From NCBI RefSeq assembly GCF_014145225.1, contig NZ_JABVCQ010000008.1, positions 1 to 64,000 of the forward strand: 64,000 nucleotides of DNA, written 5' to 3'. Origin of the DNA: Thiospirillum jenense (GTDB taxonomy: Bacteria; Pseudomonadota; Gammaproteobacteria; Chromatiales; Chromatiaceae). The notes under the pieces are model-generated. The model did not search any database, had not been told where the DNA came from, and was given only the letters and a program-made list of their open reading frames with translations. Position numbers and translations under genes: made by a program. Positions 56,425-64,000 of this stretch are shown piece by piece (position 1 is the first letter of the stretch; each line of letters starts with the position of its first letter).

Positions 56425-56450
56425 CGTTCCCATGCGCGGGCGTGGGGACG
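56425..56450. repeat. Dispersed palindromic repeat, copy 5
   Basis: cgttcccatgcgcgggcgtggggacg, arms slightly diverged; directly after the adaptor gene. Confidence 0.6.
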
Positions 56451-56551
56451 ATCAGTTTTATTAAATAAACGCTATCTAACTGCATTTTCTAAAATTCAAT
56501 TTGGGCTGAATAGTGACAAAAATTTGTCATGCAAATGTCATCCAACACCCA

Positions 56552-57418
56552 ATGATAAAAAGTCCTTTACGATACCCCGGCGGCAAGTCTCGCGCTATTC
56601 AACAAATGAAATCTCTTTTGCCAAAAGCGTTTGAGGAATACAGAGAACCTTTTGTTGGTGGTGGGTCGTTTTTTATCTATCTGCGACAAACCTATCCAGA
56701 ATTAAAAATTTGGATTAACGACCTCAATCCAGAACTTTATTTGTTCTGGAAATATGCTCAAATTGATTCTGAAAAATTAGCACATGAAGTTTTGAAAATT
56801 AAAACAAAGCGCGCACATGGTCAGGCATTGTTCAGCGAATTATTAACGGTGAAGAATGACACCTTGACTGAATTAGAACGTGCCGTCCGTTTTTTTGTTT
56901 TAAATCGAATTACATTTTCGGGCGTGGTTGAATCTGGCGGGTACTCACAACTGGCTTTCGTTGGACGTTTTACTGAATCTTCAATTGAACGTGTTGCAAA
57001 ACTTGGAAAGTTATTAGAAGGAATTAAAATTACATTTTTAGATTACCGTGAAGTATTGACGAGTGGCGGCAACGAGGTATTTACCTTTCTTGATCCACCG
57101 TATTTCAAAGCAACGAAATCAAAATTGTATGGAAAAAATGGCATTTTGCATACCGCATTTAATCACGATGATTTTGCGAGTGCGCTGAAAACATGCAACC
57201 ATTCATGGCTTATTACCTATGATGATTCGCCAGAAATCCGAAACAACTTTGCGTTTGCAAACATTTACGAATGGGAATTGCAATACGGCATGAATAATTA
57301 TAAACAAGGTAAAGCCGATAAAGGAAACGAGTTATTTATTTCAAATTATGCGCTTTCGATCCTATCGAAAAATAGCACGAGCGCTCCTGAAAATCTAAAG
57401 CAACTTGCGTTTATGTAA
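56552..57418 (+). CDS. D12-class adenine-specific DNA methyltransferase
   Basis: From the ATG at 56552, 288 residues. SPLRYPGGKSRAIQQM is the SAM-binding motif I region, REPFVGGGSFF follows, and TFLDPPYF is the catalytic DPPY. Class alpha like Dam. No restriction gene is adjacent, so it is an orphan, perhaps from a phage or a restriction-modification remnant. It is the first gene of the insertion between acrA and acrB. Confidence 0.88.
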   Translation: MIKSPLRYPGGKSRAIQQMKSLLPKAFEEYREPFVGGGSFFIYLRQTYPELKIWINDLNPELYLFWKYAQIDSEKLAHEVLKIKTKRAHGQALFSELLTVKNDTLTELERAVRFFVLNRITFSGVVESGGYSQLAFVGRFTESSIERVAKLGKLLEGIKITFLDYREVLTSGGNEVFTFLDPPYFKATKSKLYGKNGILHTAFNHDDFASALKTCNHSWLITYDDSPEIRNNFAFANIYEWELQYGMNNYKQGKADKGNELFISNYALSILSKNSTSAPENLKQLAFM

Positions 57419-57562
57419 TCATCTTTGAAGTCAAAAGTACGCTGTCATCTCAATAAAGAAAAATAGGTAGTTTTAGTTGTGACCTGTAGCTGTCCCTTTT
57501 TTGTTAAAACGGGATGAGTATTTTTAATACACTCAATCTTCCCCCTCCACAGGATTCATCAC

Positions 57563-57840
57563 ATGGCACACTTTTTTATTGATCGCCCGATTTTTGCGAT
57601 GAAATCTGAACTCACGCAAGACTTTTTATAGCGGTTCCGTCATTTGCCTGAGCGAGTAAAACAAATCGCTAGAAAAAATTATTAGTTATGGAAAAAACAT
57701 CCATCCCAATCCGCGCCTCGAATTCAAAAAGTTAAACACTGGCATTGGCTGGCGCGTAATGAAAAACTTCGACGCAATCGTTTGGTTTTGGATTGGTTCT
57801 CACAGTGAGTACAATAAACTGTTAACCTATAGTCAATCCA
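57563..57840 (+). pseudogene. Fused remnant: acrB 5' end joined to a decayed RelE-like toxin gene
   Basis: 57563-57598 encodes [12 protein letters not shown], the start of an RND permease, and then jumps directly to a copy of the toxin gene at 63484 (57599 onwards, MKSELTQDFL). This toxin copy has an in-frame stop (tag) at 57629, further substitutions and an internal deletion of about 24 codon-equivalents compared with 63484-63759. The surrounding 57419-57562 and 57841-57981 hold no other gene that I recognise. Confidence 0.8.
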
Positions 57841-57981
57841 ACATAAAATGACCGCTAAAATAGCGTACAACCCTTTGATTATACTTGCGCTACTACGATC
57901 AAATAGAGCAAATATAACAGCTTAATTAAAATAAAAAGTTACCCTGTTAAGTAATGCACTACCAACTTTTGGAAAACACTG

Positions 57982-60900
57982 ATGATTGTAGATTATCAAA
58001 TTCTATCTAAAATGTATGAAAGCGCTAATTCGGAAGTGTATCGTGCTATTCGGGATAGTGATAAACAAAAAGTCATTCTTAAGTTTCTTAAACAAGACTA
58101 CCCAGCTGCTGCCGAGCTGGCGCGTTATAAACAAGAATATAAATTGACTAGCTCCTTAAAATTAAAAGGGGTTATCAAAGCCTATGGTCTTAAAAAATAT
58201 CAACGTACTTTGGTCATGTTCATTGAAGACTTTGATGGAGAATCTTTAAATAAATTGCATACTGATTGCCCACTTGCACTCGATGACTTTCTGCCTTTAG
58301 CAATTAATATTGCCTCTATACTTGGCCGCATTCACCACGCAAATATCATTCATAAAGACATCAATCCGGCTAATATTGTTAATAATCCCGCAACACGAGA
58401 ATTAAAAATTATTGATTTTGGCATTTCTACTCGATTAACCCGAGAAAATCCCACGCTCAAAAATCCTAATGTGCTTGAAGGTACTCTATCTTATATTTCA
58501 CCTGAACAAACCGGCCGTATGAATCGCAGTTTGGATTATCGTACAGATTTATATTCGTTAGGTGTGACGTTCTATGAATTATTAGTTGGACAACTGCCAT
58601 TTATCACTGAAGATGATTTGGAATTAATTCATTGTCATATTGCGCGGCAACCGATCAATCCAACTGAAATTCAATCATATATTCCGCAAATAGTTTCAGA
58701 CATCATCTTAAAACTCATGGCAAAAAATGCGGAAGATCGCTATCAAAGTGCTTGGGGATTACAAACCGATTTAGAGCGTTGCTTAAAACAATTACAAACC
58801 ACCAGCAGTATTCAACCATTTACATTAGCAACTGCCGACATTTCAGATAAATTTCAATTAGTACAAAAGTTATACGGGCGTGAAGCTGAAATACAAACTC
58901 TTCTCGATACTTTTCATTTGGTGACTGGCGACAGTGCACAAATGCGTATGATATTAGTTGCCGGCTATTCTGGAATTGGTAAATCTGCTTTAGTCCGTGA
59001 ATTGTATAAGCCAATTACTGAGAAACGTGGCTATTTCATTACAGGTAAATTCGATCAATTTCAACGTAATGTCCCTTACAGTGCGATTGTTCAAGCACTG
59101 AGTGAATTGGTAAAAGCCGTACTGACAGAAAGGGTCACGCAGCTTAGTCAATGGCGAAATAGATTATTGTCAGCCCTTGGTGCTAATGGACAAGTAGTCG
59201 TAGATTTAATTCCAGAATTAGAGTTAATTATTGGTCAGCAACCGCCGGTGCCGGAACTAGGCGCAAATGAATCGCAAAATCGGTTTAATTTTGTTTTTCA
59301 AAATTTTATTAAAGTATTCGCACAACCTCAACATCCGCTGACCTTATTTATAGATGATCTTCAATGGGCAGATGGTGCCTCACTCAAATTGATACAACTT
59401 TTGATGAGCGGGGAAGCACAAGCATTATTTTTAATTGGTGCCTATCGTGATAATGAAGTATCCGCCGCACATCCATTAATGCTCACTTTAGATGAAATTA
59501 CGCATAGCGGCGCAATCATTGATTATATTTTTTTGAAGCCACTGCAATTAACAACAATCAAGCAGCTCATTAGTGATTCACTCAAGACTACGCCAGAACA
59601 TGCTTGTTCTTTAGCAGAATTAGTACAATTAAAAACGGGGGGCAATCCATTTTTTCTTAACGAATTTCTTAAATCTTTATATGCCGAAGCATTACTACGA
59701 TTCGACCGCCATAGGCTGCAATGGTCATGGAATCTGGCCGATATTCAACAACGCAATTTTACCGACAATGTTGTGGAATTAATGACTGGCAAAATTCAAC
59801 GCTTACCTATGTCAACACAGGCCATATTAAAAATTGCCGCCGCAGTAGGTAATCAATTTTCTATCCCGCTATTAAGTGCATTTGAAGCGACAACCTTGCG
59901 CGACGTGATTGATTGTCTGGATATTGCCGTCTCAGAAAACCTAGTCATTCCACTCGATACGCGGGAAAATATTGAATTAGCGTTATTGGATAGTCAAAAC
60001 TACCCGTTGCCACCATATAAATTTGTTCACGACCGTATTCAACAGGCTGCTTATTCACAAATTCCCGAATTGCAAAAACCTGCAACGCATTACCAGTTGG
60101 GACGAATTTTATTACAACAATTAACACCTAGTGAACGTGAAGAGTATATTTTTTCCATTATCAACCAACTAAATCAAGGGTTGTCGCTTATTAATGAACC
60201 TTTGGAAAAAAACGAGATCATCCAACTTAATATTGAGGCGTGTCTTAAAGCGAAGGCATCGGCTGCTTATTATGCCGCACGAGAATATGCCACTGTTGGA
60301 TTGGCGTTATTGGGTAATGAAATTTGGAAAAATTATACGACCAGCTTGGTATTACATGAATTACAAGCAGAATTAGCATTTTTATGTGGTGACTTTGTTG
60401 AAATGGATCATTTCATTGATGCAGTCATTGATAATGCAGAGTCGGCACTTGATATGGTCAAGGTTTATATTATTAGAATACAAGCCAATGCCGCCCGCAA
60501 TAAAATCTCCGAAGCACTTGCTGTTGGTCAAGAAATTTTACAACGGTTTGATATTCAATTTCCCACCACACCGACAATAGATGATGTGGAAAAAGCACTG
60601 CATCAAAATACGATCCTACTCACAGACCGTCACATTCACGAATTAGTTAAACTGCCCGAGATGACTAACCCGTCAATGTTAGCGGTGATTGAAATTGGCA
60701 ATCGTATTATGCCGGCTGCATTTAATGCCGGCTCGTTACTCTTCCATTTAATTGGTTCATTAACAGTTAAACTGTCCATTCAGTACGGCAATGCGCCCAG
60801 TTCTTGTTTTAGCTATTCAACCTACGGCACTATCCTATGCAAATTAACGCAAGATATTGTGAGTGCAATTCAGTTTGGACAGTTAGCTTTAGATGTTTTA

Positions 60901-63003
60901 TACAAATATAATGCGTTGCCAGTCAAGGCCTCAGTACTAACAGTTTTTGCATTATTTATTAAACATCGTAATGCCCATCTGCACGAAACTATACCTATTC
61001 TAAAAGAGGCTTATACCACCGCATTGGATACTGGTGATTTTGAATACAGTGGCTATAGTGCTTATGGGCATTGTATTGCATCATTATGGTCAGGGCAGCC
61101 TTTAGCAAAGGTTCATCAGGATACCACTGCTTATGTCAATGATTTATCCAAGCGGGGACAATTAACAACCGCAAATTATTGCCGGATTTATTTGCAGACG
61201 ATAGATAATTTACTGGGACACAATCAGCAACCGACATCTTTTATCGGTGATGTTGTCAATGGTGATGTATTGTTGCCGCATCTATTATCATTAAAAGATG
61301 TTGTGGGAGTTTATTTTTTCTATTTGTATAATATGGTGTTGTGTTTATTATTTGATGACACTACACAAGCCCGCGCCCATGCGCTTATTGGGCGGCAATA
61401 TGTCATGTCTGGTGCCGCACTCTTTACGCAAAGTTTGTTCTATTTTTACGATTCTTTAATTGCTTTAATGGGCATCACTTCAGCGGATGAGGCGCTTGAC
61501 TCTATTATGCAACGGGTCACTGATAATCAAATAATTATCAGTCATAATTGGTCAACTCATGCACCAATGAACCATCAGCACAAATTGGATTTAGTAGAAG
61601 CAGAAAGATACCGCGTGTTGGGCAATATCTCTTTAGCAATGGATTATTATGATCGAGCAATTGCCGGTGCCCAACAACATGAATTCATTCAAGATGCTGC
61701 TCTGGCGTATGAATTAGCCGCCAAATTTTATCTAGCACAAAACCGAATACTCATTGCTAAAACCTATCTACGCGAAGCTCGCTATTATTACGAATTATGG
61801 GGAAGTAACGCTAAGATTGCTCATTTAAACACACATTATCCAAACGAGCTATTAGTGAGTAGTAAGCATGTATCGAGTCGTGGTTCATCAACCAGTCATA
61901 ATACCGTATCGGCTCTTGCGGCATCAGCGACTTTTGACATGATGACAATCATTAAAGCAAATCAATCGATTAGTGAAGAGGTTGTTTTAGAAAAACTATT
62001 AAAAAATTTATTAAATATTTTATTAGAAAATACAGGCGCAGAAATGGGTTGTCTGCTGTTTTATAAGCAAGAACTCGAAATTGGTCTTCACAGTCATGGG
62101 GTAACTACCATTGCTGGTCACTTTCCAGAATCCATTTTGAATTATGTTGTGCGTACCAAAGAACTGGTGTTATTAGATGATGCGAGTGCGCCAAGTAAAT
62201 TTGATAAAGATAGTTATATTCAAACTAAACAACCACTGTCTATTCTATGCTATCCTCTTATCAATCAAGGGCAATTAACCGCTATTATTTACTTAGAAAA
62301 TAATATGTCAGCAGCAGCATTTACGCAGGATCGAGTTGACTTAATTAAGTTATTATCAGGTCAAGCGTCTATTGCAATTACCAATGCAGTGCTATACCGC
62401 GAGCGTGAGCAATATACCGCGATGCTCGAAGAGAAAGTAAAAGAACGCACCGCTGAATTAGAGGCAGCTAATGATGCTTTGTCACGCCTTGCCAATCTGG
62501 ATGGCTTGACTAAAATTCCTAATCGGCGTTGTTTCGATCATACGCTGCTACAAGAATGGCAGCGTCATTTACATGCACAGCAAATGCTGGCGTTAATTCT
62601 AATTGATATTGATTATTTTAAGAAGTTTAACGATCATTATGGTCATCAAGGCGGTGATGATTGTTTAATTCAAGTCGCCCAAACAATCGCTACAACCCTT
62701 CAGCGTAGTACTGATTTTGCCGGCCGTTATGGTGGTGAAGAATTTGTCATCATTTTGCCTAATACCGCAGTCGAGGGCGCATTATTTATTGCTAATAGTA
62801 TTCGTGAGGCGATCTTAAAACAGGCAATTCCGCATCAACGATCTGAAGTGCATCAATTTGTCACCCTCAGCCTCGGAGTAGCCGCTGTTATTCCTAATAA
62901 TGATTTAACCCCAGATTGTTTAATTGCGCTGGCAGATAAAGCACTTTATACAGCCAAAGATCAGGGACGAAATCGCGCTATTGGTACTCATATAAATAAG
63001 TGA
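57982..63003 (+). CDS. Giant Ser/Thr kinase-AAA-TPR-GAF-GGDEF signalling protein
   Basis: 1673 residues. Protein kinase domain 1-270 with Lys34, IHKDINPANI (124-126 HKD) and DFGIS (145-147). Predicted ATPase from about 295 with Walker A GYSGIGKS (328-335) and LTLFIDDLQWADG. A long helical, TPR-like region covers roughly 600-1290. A GAF domain lies around 1330-1470, then a short coiled coil, then a diguanylate cyclase domain with GGEEF at 1584-1588 and DGLTKIPNRRCFD before it. It should link a kinase/ATPase sensor module to cyclic di-GMP synthesis. Most large proteins of this build end in a histidine kinase, so the GGDEF ending is less common. Confidence 0.92.
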   Translation: MIVDYQILSKMYESANSEVYRAIRDSDKQKVILKFLKQDYPAAAELARYKQEYKLTSSLKLKGVIKAYGLKKYQRTLVMFIEDFDGESLNKLHTDCPLALDDFLPLAINIASILGRIHHANIIHKDINPANIVNNPATRELKIIDFGISTRLTRENPTLKNPNVLEGTLSYISPEQTGRMNRSLDYRTDLYSLGVTFYELLVGQLPFITEDDLELIHCHIARQPINPTEIQSYIPQIVSDIILKLMAKNAEDRYQSAWGLQTDLERCLKQLQTTSSIQPFTLATADISDKFQLVQKLYGREAEIQTLLDTFHLVTGDSAQMRMILVAGYSGIGKSALVRELYKPITEKRGYFITGKFDQFQRNVPYSAIVQALSELVKAVLTERVTQLSQWRNRLLSALGANGQVVVDLIPELELIIGQQPPVPELGANESQNRFNFVFQNFIKVFAQPQHPLTLFIDDLQWADGASLKLIQLLMSGEAQALFLIGAYRDNEVSAAHPLMLTLDEITHSGAIIDYIFLKPLQLTTIKQLISDSLKTTPEHACSLAELVQLKTGGNPFFLNEFLKSLYAEALLRFDRHRLQWSWNLADIQQRNFTDNVVELMTGKIQRLPMSTQAILKIAAAVGNQFSIPLLSAFEATTLRDVIDCLDIAVSENLVIPLDTRENIELALLDSQNYPLPPYKFVHDRIQQAAYSQIPELQKPATHYQLGRILLQQLTPSEREEYIFSIINQLNQGLSLINEPLEKNEIIQLNIEACLKAKASAAYYAAREYATVGLALLGNEIWKNYTTSLVLHELQAELAFLCGDFVEMDHFIDAVIDNAESALDMVKVYIIRIQANAARNKISEALAVGQEILQRFDIQFPTTPTIDDVEKALHQNTILLTDRHIHELVKLPEMTNPSMLAVIEIGNRIMPAAFNAGSLLFHLIGSLTVKLSIQYGNAPSSCFSYSTYGTILCKLTQDIVSAIQFGQLALDVLYKYNALPVKASVLTVFALFIKHRNAHLHETIPILKEAYTTALDTGDFEYSGYSAYGHCIASLWSGQPLAKVHQDTTAYVNDLSKRGQLTTANYCRIYLQTIDNLLGHNQQPTSFIGDVVNGDVLLPHLLSLKDVVGVYFFYLYNMVLCLLFDDTTQARAHALIGRQYVMSGAALFTQSLFYFYDSLIALMGITSADEALDSIMQRVTDNQIIISHNWSTHAPMNHQHKLDLVEAERYRVLGNISLAMDYYDRAIAGAQQHEFIQDAALAYELAAKFYLAQNRILIAKTYLREARYYYELWGSNAKIAHLNTHYPNELLVSSKHVSSRGSSTSHNTVSALAASATFDMMTIIKANQSISEEVVLEKLLKNLLNILLENTGAEMGCLLFYKQELEIGLHSHGVTTIAGHFPESILNYVVRTKELVLLDDASAPSKFDKDSYIQTKQPLSILCYPLINQGQLTAIIYLENNMSAAAFTQDRVDLIKLLSGQASIAITNAVLYREREQYTAMLEEKVKERTAELEAANDALSRLANLDGLTKIPNRRCFDHTLLQEWQRHLHAQQMLALILIDIDYFKKFNDHYGHQGGDDCLIQVAQTIATTLQRSTDFAGRYGGEEFVIILPNTAVEGALFIANSIREAILKQAIPHQRSEVHQFVTLSLGVAAVIPNNDLTPDCLIALADKALYTAKDQGRNRAIGTHINK

Positions 63004-63073
63004 AAATAGATTAGCTGACCATTTTATATGATTAATTGAATACACTAACCATTCCCTCCACAGGAATCATCAC

Positions 63074-63199
63074 ATGGCACACTTTTTTATTGATCGCCCG
63101 ATTTTTGCATGGGTCATTGCTATTGCCATTATGCTGGCGGACGTTTTATTTATTCTCAAATTACCCGTTGCGCAATACCCCGTTGTTTTTAATGCTTGA
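63074..63199 (+). pseudogene. Truncated acrB 5' fragment
   Basis: Encodes 41 residues starting [20 protein letters not shown] and then leaves the acrB sequence after VAQYP, ending at a TGA. It matches the real start at 63802 closely, so it is a partial duplication. Confidence 0.88.
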
Positions 63200-63278
63200 G
63201 ACGAAAATTAAAGCAGTCAGAGTAAATTGTTTAATTTTCACTCCATTTTTATCAATCACCTTGTAGCAGGTTGACGAT

Positions 63279-63497
63279 ATGTTAAACCGATTTGAACAAA
63301 TCATTCAAAAAGTCTCTGCTTTGCCAGATGACATGCAAGAGAAAATGATTGAGCAATGGTTGGAAGATATTGACAATGAACTGAATTGGCAAAAAACGTT
63401 ACAACAGCCGCAGGAGCGGTTGTCTGCATTAGCAAAACAGGCTTTGAACGAATCAGCGCAAGGGAAAACAATTGTGATGGGTTTTGATGAAATCTGA
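63279..63497 (+). CDS. Putative antitoxin
   Basis: A 72-residue acidic helical protein (LPDDMQEKMIEQWLEDIDNEL) ending GKTIVMGFDEI. It overlaps the next gene by 14 bp, and that gene is a RelE-like toxin, so an antitoxin role follows from context. It has no close resemblance to a named antitoxin family that I can identify. Confidence 0.7.
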   Translation: MLNRFEQIIQKVSALPDDMQEKMIEQWLEDIDNELNWQKTLQQPQERLSALAKQALNESAQGKTIVMGFDEI

Positions 63498-63759
63498 ACT
63501 CACGCAAGACTTTTTACAGCGGTTCCGTCATTTGCCTGAGCGAGTAAAACAAACCGCTAGAAAAAATTATCAGTTATGGAAAAAGAATCCATCCCATCCA
63601 AGCCTCGAATTCAAAAAGTTAAACACTGGCATTCCAGTTTATTCAGTGCGTACTGGCATTGGCTGGCGCGCAGTAGGCGTAATGAAAAACTCCGACACAA
63701 TCGTCTGGTTTTGGATTGGTTCTCACAGTGAGTACGACAAACTATTAACTCATCTGTGA
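63484..63759 (+). CDS. RelE/HigB-like toxin
   Basis: A 91-residue protein with DFLQRFRHLPERVKQTARKNYQLW and WRAVGVMKNSDTIVWFWIGSHSEYDKLL, typical of the RelE/ParE fold of ribosome-dependent RNases; the GSHSEYD end recalls HigB-type members. A decayed copy lies at 57599. Confidence 0.82.
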   Translation: MMKSELTQDFLQRFRHLPERVKQTARKNYQLWKKNPSHPSLEFKKLNTGIPVYSVRTGIGWRAVGVMKNSDTIVWFWIGSHSEYDKLLTHL

Positions 63760-63801
63760 ACAGATTAGCAGACTATAAACGCGACAAAACGGAATCATCA
63801 C

Positions 63802-64000
63802 ATGGCACGTTTTTTCATTGATCGCCCGATTTTTGCATGGGTCATTGCCATTGCCATTATGCTGGCGGGCGTATTGTCTATTCTCAAATTACCCGTTGCG
63901 CAATACCCCAGTATTGCCCCGCCGGCAATTGCGATTACCGCGACTTATCCCGGCGCCTCCGCGCAAACATTGCAGGATTCAGTGACGCAGATTATTGAAC
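63802..64000 (+). CDS. RND efflux permease AcrB-like, 3' end outside the window
   Basis: Opens [20 protein letters not shown] and continues [20 protein letters not shown] and [18 protein letters not shown], the classic AcrB/MexB beginning with the first membrane helix. The frame is open to the right edge. It is the original partner of the adaptor gene at 55226. Confidence 0.93.
   Translation, partial: MARFFIDRPIFAWVIAIAIMLAGVLSILKLPVAQYPSIAPPAIAITATYPGASAQTLQDSVTQIIE

Overview
The window reads as a gammaproteobacterial chromosome segment. The housekeeping blocks have typical gammaproteobacterial orders: aroA-cmk-rpsA-ihfB, argH-algZ-algR-hemC-hemD, and rplU-rpmA-obgE-proB. A flagellin gene, an OmpA-like protein, CydC and an RND efflux operon fit the same assignment. 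A sulfide:quinone-oxidoreductase-like flavoprotein hints at sulfur metabolism, but the genus cannot be read from the sequence.

Region 1 (about 1-25.7 kb) is a compound type III CRISPR-Cas locus, almost entirely on the minus strand. From right to left it holds: a second Cas2-like gene, cas2, cas1, leader and array 2, csm1 (cas10, III-A), a 2.1-kb AT-rich plus-strand island where csm2-csm4 would be expected, a csm5-like gene lacking its N-terminus, leader and array 1, cmr1, cmr2 (cas10, III-B), a DUF29 gene, a plus-strand toxin-antitoxin pair, cmr3, cmr4, cmr5, cmr6, a Tat-exported metallo-beta-lactamase-fold protein, a DUF2283 protein, a ghost of a third array, and an accessory operon (69-aa peptide, adhesin-like protein, radical SAM enzyme, NE0113-family CARF protein, ribbon-helix-helix protein, CARF-HEPN gene broken by an insertion). 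The III-B effector set is complete; the III-A set is not. No cas6 is visible. Both arrays use the same 36-bp repeat, have near-identical leaders containing a consensus CRP-type palindrome, and end in a conserved module of degenerate repeat plus intrinsic terminator. The island inside the csm operon encodes a cysteine-rich peptide and a radical SAM/SPASM maturase, which looks like a RiPP cassette.

Region 2 (25.7-28.8 kb) is an accessory stretch of about 100-bp repeats alternating with small Ala/Gly-rich hydrophobic proteins, one decayed paralogue, a 29-residue membrane peptide, an AT-rich orphan gene and a DUF1232 protein.

Region 3 (28.9-56.4 kb) is mostly core genome: cydC without cydD, aroA, cmk, rpsA, ihfB, an SQR-like flavoprotein, ompA-like, an EamA transporter, a MazG-like hydrolase, argH, an AlgZ/AlgR-type two-component pair, hemC, hemD, argB, rplU, rpmA, obgE, proB, an NDUFA9-like protein and acrA. 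It also carries a long prokaryotic Argonaute with an apparently intact catalytic tetrad, a flagellin with an embedded HExxH protease domain (flagellinolysin) behind a sigma-28 promoter, and a membrane-anchored PD-(D/E)XK nuclease-like protein.

Region 4 (56.4-64 kb) is an insertion that splits the RND operon between acrA and acrB. It contains an orphan adenine methyltransferase, a 1673-residue kinase/ATPase/GAF/GGDEF signalling protein, one intact and one decayed RelE-like toxin gene, and two extra decayed copies of the 5' end of acrB before the real acrB begins at the right edge.
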